DNA from: Ligula intestinalis | Taxonomy: Eukaryota; Platyhelminthes; Cestoda; Diphyllobothriidea; Diphyllobothriidae | Direction of reading: 5' to 3' | NCBI GenBank assembly: GCA_036362985.1 | Contig: JAYGXS010000009.1 | Location: 8,785,545 to 8,849,544, forward strand | DNA: 64,000 nt | Shown: piece by piece, positions 9,476-18,735 of the stretch | Layout: every line of letters starts with the position of its first letter | Position numbering within the stretch: the stretch's first letter is position 1 | Position numbers and translations under genes: made by a program | The notes under the pieces: model-generated | Told to the model about the DNA's origin: nothing | The model's input: the letters and a program-made list of their open reading frames with translations, nothing else | The model's database searches: none

Positions 9476-10195
9476 GCGACCACTAAAACAAGTGTTTTAT
9501 TGTCCTGAAGGTTCGGATTCCGTAGGGAATCCTTAATCATAGATAATGGTATCATAGTCATGCGTAGATAGGGTTGAAACATGCGCAGGTTGCACGGTAT
9601 TTATAGTTCATTGTGGTCACCTGCGTGCGTACGATAATTATCCACTTCTGGGTCTTAATTGGTGCGGTGCTGGCGGCAAACGAGGATATCCAGGAAGGCT
9701 AGTTGGTTGTTTTCTTCTGCCCTCGTAAATTGAATGTCCGGAGAGATGGCGTTTAGACGTCCCTTGAATGTCAACACCTGATCCCGCTCAATCATGACGA
9801 AGGTGTCGTCGCCTCATAGCTGAGACTGTCCTGCAAAGGTTGGAGACACTGGTTTTCCCACACCACAGACCAAAATTCTGTGCTGGGCATGCGAAAGACA
9901 CCTTCGTCATAATTGAGCGGGATCAAGGAGGTGCGACTACTGGAACAAGAGTTTTATTGTCCTGACGTTTCGGATTCCGTCGGTTATCCTTGATCCTAGG
10001 GGCTACAGAAGTGGATAATTATCGTACACACGCAGGTAACCACGATGAACTTTAAATACCGTGCAACCTGTGCATGTTTCAACCCTATCTGCGCATGACT
10101 ATGACCATGCTACCAACACCTATGCTTAAGGATTCCCGACGGAATCCGAAACGTCAGGACAATAAAACCCTTGTTCCTGTGGTCGCTCCTCCTTC
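9476..10195. mobile_element. rearranged Penelope-like fragments in inverted arrangement
   Basis: Three copies of a Penelope 3' end are present. Two on the minus strand lie at 9476-9545 and 9925-10000, and one on the plus strand at 10120-10195. Each contains a GGAATCC stem, GAAACGTCAGGACAATAAAA-like sequence, and a frame ending PTESETSGQ and stop (or a close relative). Between them, 9660-9825 reads on the minus strand as a polymerase piece, GDDTFVMIERDQ, then FTRAEENNQLAFLDILVCRQ. A second DTFVIIERDQ piece lies on the plus strand at about 9900-9930. The block is therefore a mosaic of at least two pieces in opposite orientation, lying just upstream of a host exon. Confidence 0.75.
9660..9825 (-). 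pseudogene. Penelope reverse transcriptase fragment (motif C to E)
   Basis: The minus-strand translation has DDTFVMIERDQVLTFKGRLN followed by ISPDIQF and NNQLAFLDILVCRQ. It parallels residues 99-150 of element A (TFVVIKENSI, SIIPDLQF, RLPFLDVLVCRQ). The frame closes soon after and no other domain is attached. Confidence 0.8.
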
Positions 10196-10506
10196 TTCTG
10201 AACTGGATCCTGGAACCTGCATATTCACTTCTATTGGCCATTCTCTTTCATATCTATCTGGCAAACACCTGCCCGCCCCGCTTTGTCTTCTGACCTCTTT
10301 GCATGCTGGGATCTTTCTTGAAAATAGAACGATAACAACAGAGGCCAACCCATCTGTCGTTCTTCCTCCTTCCTTCCCCTCTCCCCCCCCCACCAAGTCT
10401 TTCTGCTGTTTAGGCGAGAGTTAGCAGTCTAGTGGCTGATTTCAGAATTCACAGTTTCGTGTTGCTTTCCTTGCTGCCTCCAGTTGTTCACAGCTCTTCA
10501 CCACAG

Positions 10507-10901
10507 GACCCCTCCCGACGACAGTGTTGCGACGGCCCTGCCCACCCTTCTCCTCCTCCCTCCTTTCCTGGTTACTCTCTACGCCCACACGCCTTTGTCG
10601 TTACACCGAACCGAAGCCAAGTGCTACGACGCAGCCGCACTTTTGACGAGTGCGAGATGAGACGTCGGCGTGCTCGAAGGCGGCGTCTGCTCGACTGCCT
10701 TGTGTCTGCTTCCGACTCCAGCAACCAGACGACGGCAGATGAGGCGGAGGAGGACGTCCTTCTTCCTACTGCGACTACTCTCATTCCTGCATCGTCATCA
10801 TCATCATCCTCATCAGATTGTCTGTTTTTCCTGGTGCCGAACGTACCCTCCACGGGGAAGAATGGAGATGACTCCGGTGGCAATCGTTGGCGTTCCCGTA
10901 G
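10507..10901 (+). CDS. adaptor-like host gene, visible exon 2
   Basis: The frame opens after an acceptor (CCACAG ending at 10506; another AG at 10493 is possible) and reads DPSRRQCCDGPAHPSPPPSF. A basic cluster follows (MRRRRARRRRLLDCL), then an acidic stretch, a run of eight Ser encoded by TCA/TCC codons near 10798, and GNRWRSR. The exon is cut at a G|GTCAGT donor (10902), leaving two bases of a codon. The next exon at 12540 supplies exactly the one missing base, restoring an Arg codon. An in-frame ATG within the basic cluster (about 10657) could be a start if this is the first coding exon. No domain is recognised. Support comes from phase agreement and composition only. Confidence 0.45.
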
Positions 10902-11020
10902 GTCAGTGCGGCACTTCGAGTCCCAAGTTGCTTTCCCATCTTTCAAATAACCTACTCCTATTTACGCATCTATATATTGCTATTAGATGCGAAAATGCGA
11001 ATCCCCGGGCATTAATGAGA

Positions 11021-11076
11021 AGAAGAAGACGAAGAAGAAGAAGAAGAAGAAGAAGAAGAAGAAGAAGAAGAAGAGG
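11021..11076. repeat. AGA microsatellite
   Basis: Nearly pure AGA/GAA units; one of two long purine triplet arrays in the window (see 40686-40783). Confidence 0.95.
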
Positions 11077-11371
11077 CGATCACAGGAGATAGATAGAGCT
11101 CATAAAACATCCTGTCACTCCATGAGGCTAACAGGTTGAGGTCAGCTTAGAGGACGTCCCTGTGTTTATTGTTCAGCGTCCGTGTGCAGCTATGTCCATT
11201 GCGGATTTATGAGGTCAGTGGATAGGGCTCATAAAACATACTGCCATTTGTTGCGGTGATAAAAAATGACAAGTTGAGATCAGTTCAGGATCCTTCGTCG
11301 TGATTATCCTTCACCAGTGTGTCGTTGTTTTCAGCCCATCGTCGGTCTCTGCTGAACTGTCAAGTCAAGTT

Positions 11372-11925
11372 TTATTGAAGCAAATATTGACAAACGCCTT
11401 TGAACTCCCTCATCGACCTTAGCTGTCTCCCCAGGTAGACGATCTTGTTTGCGCCATCCTGTTCGTCTGATTCTGTGCCTATAGGGTGACTGGCAGAGCT
11501 GGCGGAGTTGATGCCTGCTCTTTCGTCGTGTCTGGGATGCGCTAAGATTCCATGTGTGTCCGTCATGGTCTCGCCCGTGGATAGATTTACGTTAGGTCTA
11601 GGTTCTCGTGGGCCACTTCGTTCACCGAGCTGCGTTCGGAGGGCTTTGTAGGCGGTGGGAAGCGCCGCATAACGGCTTATGGAGGTTGGTCCAGTGTGCC
11701 AGGCCTCGATTGTTTCCCTGGCTTCGTGGTTGTTTCCTTGACCCAGAATTTCGACATTCTCGAAGGTAACCGTGCGTCCGCAGTCCGCGCGTAGTTCTGC
11801 CACCAACGATCGAGGGTCCATCTTTCTTACTGCCCTCGGGGCTGCAATCGTTCCCCTATCTCTCCAACGTAGTTGACCGCGTAGGAATCAAATTTGGCTC
11901 GGTATATGACGTTTGTGGTTTCACC
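11372..11925 (-). pseudogene. Penelope-like GIY-YIG domain remnant, 3' end fused to a LINE-type tail
   Basis: On the minus strand, from 11925 down, the peptide is TTNVIYRAKFDSYAVNYVGE, ending IGERLQ, a degraded NYVGETGRxL core that hits a stop. After a frame change it continues TFENVEILGQGNNHEARETI, EAWHTG and LPTAYKALRTQLG, which parallels EIVGRGDDHTSRQIKEAW and PVPYVVLRKVL of element A. No polymerase is attached. The last codons (REFKGVCQYLLQ, down to 11372) lie in sequence that is not Penelope-like. It matches the 3' ends of CR1 copies (GGGAGTTCAAAGGC, then TCAATAAAAC), suggesting a fusion or a shared 3' tail. Confidence 0.75.
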
Positions 11926-12539
11926 ACGGGCCAGAGGAGTTCTTTATGTTTCATGACCAGATGTCGTATTACCAACAGACGTACCCATTGCAAGGAATAT
12001 TAGTAACGGTAGGGGGAGGGGAGATGCTCAGCGGGCATTTGCGACTGGTTTTCGAGCCCTGTCCGCAGCCGCGTAACAGCCAGTATATATTATAGTCAGA
12101 ATGCTAGTATTACCGACCAGAAGATCAAGGGAGACTGAAATGACCATTTATGCATATCTAAATCCTCTGTCTACTGTGATTAAGCCGTGAAAGATGCCGA
12201 CTCTCGGAGATCAACTTATTGTCTTTTTGAAAATATCCTTTCTTCAGGATGGTTAGGGCCTCGAATATTTCAGCTGATCGTGAAGTCAAGTCAGGTCGGC
12301 CGAATTTGCTCACTCGCTGCTAAAACAAAAATGCACATGAACCGCACAATACTTCGTCGCCTTTCCTTTTGGCTTACTTAGCGAATTTGTTTTAGTTTGC
12401 TCTATACTGTCATTTCTTTCAGGTATATGTCCCCCTCCGGCTGATTGGTGACTGAGCTGCCCATCCTATATCTCCTTGATGTGACCCTTCCCCCCCTCCC
12501 ATGTTGGCACTGACCACCTGCGTTCTGCGGTCTTTATAG

Positions 12540-12846
12540 GTTCCTCATTCACCAATCTGGCGCCTGCTGTTCTTGCCACTGCTCCTGGCAACGGGCAGCG
12601 CCTACGGTCTCCGCTCCCCCTGCTCCTCCGCCTCCACAATCATCGCCGCCCTCCGTGGAGAGGCTGACAGGCTGCTGCTCTTCGCCCTCCACTCGCAGCA
12701 ACTGGGGCGGCTCCTCCCATCTCGCGCTCACCGACTCCTCGCCCTGTTTGCGAACCTCCAAATTCCGCCTTTGGCGGCTACTGCCGGAGCACAAACTGCG
12801 GAATGTTGCTCCCCTAATTACTACTGCTGACTCAACAGCCACTTCG
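12540..12846 (+). CDS. adaptor-like host gene, visible exon 3
   Basis: The segment follows an acceptor ending at 12539 (TCTTTATAG) and ends at a TCG|GTACGC donor (12847) in phase 0. Its first base completes the Arg codon begun in the previous exon. The translation is FLIHQSGACCSCHCSWQRAA, then a Pro-rich stretch (APPAPPPPQSSPPS), SNWGGSSHLALTDSSPC, and a basic/hydrophobic run (SKFRLWRLLPEHKLRNVAPL). The Pro-rich part could be an SH3 ligand, but no canonical PxxP with a flanking basic residue stands out. The phase-0 end fits the phase-0 start at 21267. The minus-strand open frame over this interval looks like a shadow. Confidence 0.45.
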
Positions 12847-12959
12847 GTACGCAGCCCCCCCCCCCTCCCTCACAGAGGGTATCAACTCTCTGTCCCTCTC
12901 ACCTAGAACATGCAAAAGTACCTTATTATAGGTACATTTGACACAAAGATGTGTGAAAA

Positions 12960-13725
12960 GAAGACAACTCGATCGCTGGGACAATACTTTTAGTCGCCTG
13001 ACGTTTCGACATCCGTCGCAGATTCATCATCAGAGACGTTAGCATAAAATGGCAGCAGAAACGGGTAGTACGTGCACAGGAGTTTGTAGTATTTGTAGGA
13101 TACAGTCATTACTGCAAACATCCAGCGACAATTCACCTTAATTGCCTTCTCATGCGTGGATAGTTTGCTGGACGGCATGCGGGTTCTGACCTGTTGAACT
13201 TTCATCACGGGCGGCGGACTCGGGCGTGATGATTGCTCGGCCGTCTGGCCCTCCGGTGTTGGCGTAGGCTGACGCGGTGGCCTGTCCGTTCCCAGGCGGC
13301 CACGTGCTTTGGTTAAATTGAGTCTCAGCACTAAATATGGACTGGGCAAATCGTTGTATTTGTTAATGGATTGGGGGCCATTTAACCATGGCTCAAGTAA
13401 TTCTTGGCTCATCCGATTGTCACCTCTTGCGAGAATTTCGGGCTCATCAGATTTGAATGTGTGGCTGGGTCTCGTCGAATGAGCCGCAACTTGAGAATTG
13501 GCATCATTTCGCCGCACTGGTGCCGCGTGTTCGGCAATTCGCGTCCTGAGAAGTCTGCCTGTTTCTCCGACACAGTTGCTTTGCCCGAAACTGCACCAGA
13601 TCCTGTATGCGACCCGAAATGTTTCTTGCCGAGGCAGTGGGTCTTTTGGCTTCATTATCTGACGCATTATGGTTGCTTCCGGCCTGTATGTGGCTCCAAC
13701 TTCAGGTGGCGCGAGAAGGCGGCTG
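12960..13725 (-). mobile_element. Penelope-like element B, 3' half
   Basis: On the minus strand the frame reads WEAVSRLLAPPEVGATYRPE, then MRQIMKPKDPLPRQE, the conserved link between reverse transcriptase and nuclease. Then come NCVGETGRLLRTRIAEHAAP (GIY-YIG core, with NC in place of NY), SDEPEILARGDNRMSQELLE, PWLNGPQ and LPSPYLVLRLNLTKARG. The frame stays open for 225 codons to ANVSDDESATDVETSGD and a stop at 12990. Thus the nuclease ORF is uninterrupted although the polymerase is lost. It matches element A in order and wording. The 3' flank ends with AGTATTGTCCCAGCGATCGA, a sequence that recurs at 44680 and near 40575. Confidence 0.88.
12995..13042 (-). ncRNA. hammerhead-like motif overlapping the end of the Penelope B ORF
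   Basis: The minus strand reads CTGATGA, then a stem-forming segment with GAATC and GGATG boxes, then CGAAACGTCAGG. CTGATGA and GAAA are the two invariant boxes of hammerhead ribozymes. Unlike the other copies, both boxes are intact here. The same bases encode SDDESATDVETSGD at the end of the ORF. Confidence 0.55.
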
Positions 13726-13974
13726 ACAGCCTCCCAGCGATCAAGTTGTTTTCTTCTGAATTACTTCCTGGGACTCGTGCGTTCGCTTGTATTGGCAACA
13801 AAGATGTGTGTTAGCGCCGGGACGGTGACTTTCGCGGAGGAATTAGTTTACCGTGATGGTAGACTTACGCCGTATCTAACACGCAGTCTCTCCCCTTTCT
13901 CCTGCATTCGGTGTTAAGGAGATCGATCAGTTGATCGGCTAAACAGTCCGTCTATGCGTGGCCCACACCCGCCC

Positions 13975-14345
13975 TGATCAAGGAAATGGTTTCCATGTTA
14001 AAAACAGCCAGCTCCCAACTGGCACTTGTTGCGACAGCATTGCGAGCATATCTCAGGCCATCCATGAAAGACGACTGAGGTGGTTTGGGCAAGCTCTTGG
14101 CCGTCCGCCTCCTCCTCATAAGCTTTGTTATACTGCCCTTAAACCGGCGCCGTAGCCCACGCGTAGACGTCGATGAGAGTGTCGACTCAAGACTTGGCTC
14201 GACACCGTTCGTCAAGTCATGGAAGCGGTTCTTGAACCAACTTCGGTTTTTGGTCTTCTTCTCGGTTGGAGAAGAAAATGAGTGGGGCTTTCCAGATCGA
14301 CTACCGCTAATCTTTCGTGACAGTACTGAGGCCGGCTAGGTCCGA
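13975..14345 (+). pseudogene. RTE-clade LINE, extreme C-terminal remnant
   Basis: The plus strand reads ISQAIHERRLRWFGQALGRP (about 14050-14100), then RLKTWLDTVRQVMEAVLEP (about 14185-14240), then SRSTTANLS. The 17-20 kb RTE copy has HRQLQWFGHVLRKP and QLKTWLSTVKSGVERMG at the same place. Stops break the frame between the two blocks. Only the last 100 or so codons remain. It ends near a CAAGTACGAGG sequence, similar to the CAAGTATCAAGTA tail of the full copy. Confidence 0.8.
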
Positions 14346-14699
14346 TATGATCACAGCCGTATCAAGTACGAGGAGGTATATTTGGATCAGTCGAAATCAG
14401 TCTTCTGTGTCGTCTGTGATTTTAGCGTACCGTAATAGTTTGAAACCTCCTCTGATCTGCCTGTTGTCTTGACCAATTTGCAGAGCCGATCTCACTTCCC
14501 AGTCTACAGTAACTAAACACTTTCTAGTGATTTTTTAAAGTTAATTTACTAAGTACGCGCGATTGCATTCAATGCACTAGCGTCCCCATATGGTTCCTGG
14601 TAGTGTCCCTGTTATAGCCTTGTGTGTTCCTGTAGGCTGATACTTATTTTTTTATTTCATCGTATTCACAAATTCTGTTGTTTTATGTTATAACCTTGT

Positions 14700-14965
14700 G
14701 TCTACAGTGATCACCTGCGTCGCCATTTGTTATAACCTTGTATGTTCCTGTGTCAACACCGGTTATGTCCCCCCAGTTACGTGTTAGGAAGAGAAGGCAG
14801 AACAGGATAGCAGATAGTACTTTACTGTCACTAGTTCTGCTTGTAAATCAGCGTTGTCTTCTGTGTACCCGTCAGAAGCGTGTCCTCTGTCGTCGGCGGC
14901 ATGTCTCGGCCAACAGCAGGTCTCGTGTCACTAGCAGCAGGATCTCGGGTCCTGGACAGCGTATC
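14700..14965 (+). repeat. LTR-like dispersed repeat, copy 1 (inverted copy at 37660-37940)
   Basis: TGTTCCTGTGTCAACACCGG and GTACTTTACTGTCACTAGTT here match the reverse complement of 37830-37940 (TGTTCCTGTGTCAACACCAG, GTACTTTACTGTCACTGGTA). Similarity fades after about 14960. Copy 2 reads on into a TATTTAAGG box and a GC-rich stretch, like an LTR promoter. No paired LTR or coding part was found, so 'solo LTR' is only a suggestion. Confidence 0.55.
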
Positions 14966-16189
14966 TCGGTAACATCAGGTCCACGTAGATGGGAGTGGGG
15001 TGGGAATTTGCCTGTATTCCAACCCCCTCCCCGCCCTAACACTACCCGGGCGATTTTGCGTTTAATCCCACGTTGATACGACCTTGCTTTTATCGATTTT
15101 GTGTAAATTCAAATTGATGTGTTCTTTTAATATTTCGTTGTTCATGCACGGAGCGGAAGCAGCTGAAAAGCGCTCTCGAAATTTATTCGCGCGAATAAAT
15201 TCTGCTATTCTCTCTTGCTTCAAATTATTACCGGGGAAAAAATGCTTTAAAAATCCCACGGGAATTATGGTTAGAGTTGCAGTTCTGCTTTCGGTTAAGG
15301 CAGTTAGGGCTACAGTTAAGGTTTGCGGTTACGGGAATTAAGACACTGCAATATTTACGTATTACCAAGGCTAGGGGAGATGGCTGACGTTCTATTCTCG
15401 TGTCCTGCCCCCCGGATGTAGGGGTCATATAGTCTCTGACAGAGGCATGCAGTTCTTTCGCAGGCGTTTTCTCAAAATTTGCCTGCTGTAGTTCAACATT
15501 CGTCCCCACTCCCCCCGCTCGCGTATTTATATCAACGCGCTGCGAAGTTCATTGCAACTCTGTTTAACTGTCCACTTGCGTGTGCCAGCGGGCGGGTGGG
15601 TGGGTGTGCACGGTTATTTGCCCCTCCCCCCTCTCCCACGCAGTCAGGCGTCTGTTCCGTGGAACTCTCGCACGCGTGATGTTCCCATAAGTCGTCCCCG
15701 TGGCCGTCGCCGCCGCCACCGCCGGCCGCACTTGCGGTATTCAACCACCGCCCAAGTGAACGGTATTCCTGTTTTGTCTTTTTAATCTCAGTGTACTATC
15801 CTTGTGTCTGTCGCGGTTTCTTGAAGTCTGGCGGCGCTCAGCTAACTAGGTTCGGGCGAACCAACAGCCCTCATGGTCTGTGCTCCCTGTGGTGTGACGC
15901 CAACTGTGCTACGGGTGTGTGGGCGCCGTTAGCGTGTGCCTGCGTGGCTTCACTATCGCGCTGTCAGTGAGTGTTTGTGTTGCTGGCAGTGAGGGAAAGA
16001 ACGTTAGGCTTCGTGCAGGGCTGCTCTCACCAGACTGCCAGACTTCAGCAAACCACGGTCCCTGCGGCCTGGTAGGCGCTGGCACTTTCTCTCGGTTCTG
16101 ATGCCCTGTCGGTGCATGCGTTCGAGCTCCCATTGGGTTTCAGGCCCCACCTCAGGTGTCCGAGCAGCTAGGCGGTCACTAGACGGTGG

Positions 16190-17115
16190 AGGAGAGAGTG
16201 AGGTCGACCCTCAGCGCGCTGCTCTCCTCACTATAATAAATATGAATGCGCTTGAATCTATCACGGTGCGCTAAAAGCCGTGGCGGCTTGGAGGGTTTTC
16301 CACCTGACGGGCTAACTCGGGTCCACTACGCTGCTGCTCCTTTTGTATGCGTGTGTGTGTGCGTATGTGAGGAGGTGGAGGACTGAGAGTCAGGCTGCAA
16401 TGGCTCCTTTTTGATGTGGGCTACCTAACGAGTTGGCTGATTTAAGTTTGCTCGTGTTGAGCGACTATTGTGCCAGCCACCTACACCCTCTGTCACCCTC
16501 GGTCTTATTGACTTTGTCTTTACACCGGAAACGGAGGTGGGAGCGGCGAGCGAATGGGTAGATTCCCCGCGAGTCTGATTTAACTCTTGATTCTCATTCG
16601 CGGTAGTTCGCTGCGTTGCTTCAGCTTGCTGTAGCCTTTGTTCAGCTTGCCCAGCTTGCCTCACTGTCTGTTTGGCTTGCTCCAGCGTTTGCTGCGGCCT
16701 GTTGCGGGCCGCGGTTGCCCATCGTCGAAATCGACTGGGACTCTGTCGGGGGAGAGAGTGAGATCGACCCTCAGCGCGCATTTTTTTCCTCGCTATAAGC
16801 AATATGATGCGCTTGAACCTCTCGCCGTGCGCTAAAAGCCGTGGCCTGAAGGGCTGCCAACTGACGGGATAACTTGGACACCGCAGTCAGTCCGGCGTGT
16901 TTGTCTTGTTGTGTGGAGTGGCTTACTGCGGGCTGAGGGTCAGGCTGCAATGGCTCTTTCTTAATGTGGCCTTAATGGCCTTCCCTCCCATGCGGGAACC
17001 TACCTAGCCTATGGTGCGACGTAGACGTCCCTTAATTGTATTTGTAGTTGTGTGGAGTGGCTGCCTGTGGGCTGAGAGTCAGGCTCACTAGTTCCTTCCT
17101 AATGTGGCCTTTATG
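16190..17115 (+). repeat. tandem 5' units of the RTE element (possible promoter monomers)
   Basis: GGAGAGAGTGAGGTCGACCC, TGCGCTAAAAGCCGTGGC, CTGACGGG and GTCAGGCTGCAATGGCTC occur in the same order from 16190 and again from 16751. A third, shorter unit from 17047 repeats TTGTGTGGAGTGGCT and the GTCAGGCT box. Repeated 5' units in LINEs often carry promoter activity; that role here is inference. Confidence 0.8.
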
Positions 17116-18240
17116 GAGCTGGCAGTCGCGAACCGAAATCAACCCTCGACCTCCCCGCCGGTGGTTCGCGGGCAACGCGGGGAAACTCATGGCTAACAGA
17201 GGGCAATGGCAGGTAACTTCGGGGACGTCACCTGTAGCAAAATTCCCAAGAAACTTCATGGATAATACGAATATCACGAATATCAATACTGCTACGGCGT
17301 CCCCGGGAAGCGACGCGCTCCGTGGTCGTCTGCTGCCCGGAGTGCCAAATATGCAAGCCAGTGCTCTCAACTTGAACAATGTTACGGCGTCCCCGGGAAG
17401 CGACGCGCTCCGTGGTCGCCTGGTACCCGGAATGTCAAATATGCAAGCCAGTACCCTAAATTCGCGACACATTTTGAACATCGTTTGCTGCAATGTGCGG
17501 ACATTGCTTGATCCCAGCTGTCAAGCACTTCTAGCACGCGCATTATGGGACTATAAAGTAGACGTTGTCTGTCTGTCAGAAGTTCGTCTCCCAGACTCTG
17601 GAACGAGAGAAATCAAGGCCCCAGAAGAGGATGCTGAGTACGTGCTTCTCCACAGCGGACCACAAACGAACACGAACGGGGTGGCAATTGCCATGACAAA
17701 AAAGGTGAATAGCACTCTCTTAGCGTTTGAGCCTATCTCAGTGCAGATTGCCACAGCCCGCTTCAAAGGCACCATTGCAAATATGTCTGTTGTGTCCGTT
17801 TATGCCCCAACATCACAAGCGGATGAAGCAGTTAAGACGGAGGTATATGAACGCATTCAAGCTACAGTGGCTTGGACACCCCCTAGAGACTTGCTCTTCG
17901 TCGCCGGAGACTGGAATGCCAGGACTGGCCCGTGCGATGAGACCTCGAGACACGTTATCGGAAAATACGGACTGGGCCAACGTTGCGACAACTGAGAACA
18001 ATTGGTAAAATTTGCTGGTTATAACCATCTCGTCGTTACAAACACTCGTTTTCAACACCCCCATCGGAAGTTGCTAACATGGTATTCAAACGATGGTCGA
18101 ACGGCAAACCAGGTAGACTGCATCGTAGTACGCTCAAGGTGGACCACCTCAGTATCCGACAGCCGATCGTTTTGAGGTGCGGAAGTTGGGTCAGATCACG
18201 TACTTGTCAGTGCCCGCTTTAAGCTCCGTTTTTCGAATCA
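17048..18240 (+). pseudogene. RTE endonuclease region
   Basis: The first 135 or so codons are poorly conserved and include an in-frame duplication of 30 codons at 17288-17467 (TASPGSDALRGRL twice, period 90 bp). The endonuclease starts at LNIVCCNVRTLL. SEVRLPDSG carries the catalytic Glu, VVSVYAPTS follows, and FVAGDWNARTG contains the Asp/Asn pair. After a stop at 17993 the domain continues in another frame with TWYSNDGRTANQVDCIVV and GSDHVLVSARF, the terminal His block. All catalytic blocks are thus visible but split by at least one frameshift. The enzyme nicks target DNA to prime reverse transcription. Confidence 0.85.
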
Positions 18241-18735
18241 AAGTAAGAAACTGCCCCCAAAACGTGTGAACGTTGTGGCACTATCAAACACAGAAACCCG
18301 TGTAGCGTTCAACGAAAGTCTCACTGCACGGATCCGAGATCAATCTACTGTTCGCATTGAACCCCCAGATGACGTCGATAATCAAACTCGCCCGACACTC
18401 AGTGGCCACACTTCAGAGACATGCTACAATGTACGATGAATTCGAGCTTGCAACAACATGTAGTACCGAGGAAGGACTGGATCTCCACAACCACCCTCCA
18501 TCTCTCGGCACAAGCTTGAATCGCTCGGTTGTCAAACTCAGAAAACTATCGCTCATTGAGACGTCAAACTACGCGATCGGCAAGATGCGACCGTCAGGAC
18601 CATTGGACCCAGTTAGCTGGCTCCATGGAATCAGCTTCAAACTCTGGTAACTTCCACCAGCTCTATTACCTTTTACATAAAGCATCAGGCAAATATAAAC
18701 CGCCTTGCACTACCGTTCGGGATAAATCGGGCTAA

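Larger units (their letters stand above)
10902..12539 (+). other. intron of the adaptor-like gene with microsatellite and Penelope remnant
   Basis: It starts GTCAGT and ends in CTTTATAG. It holds an AGA/GAA microsatellite (about 11021-11076), a Penelope GIY-YIG remnant with a LINE-like tail on the minus strand, and a weak SINE-like piece near 12105-12160. Confidence 0.45.

Noticed and set aside
10572..10946. minus-strand frame opposite visible exon 2
   Set aside because: No motif and no matching splice phases; the plus-strand reading joins in frame to later exons.
16425..16802. 125-codon minus-strand frame rich in Gln, Ala and Arg
   Set aside because: It lies across the tandem 5' region of the plus-strand RTE element and has no motif; a shadow frame.
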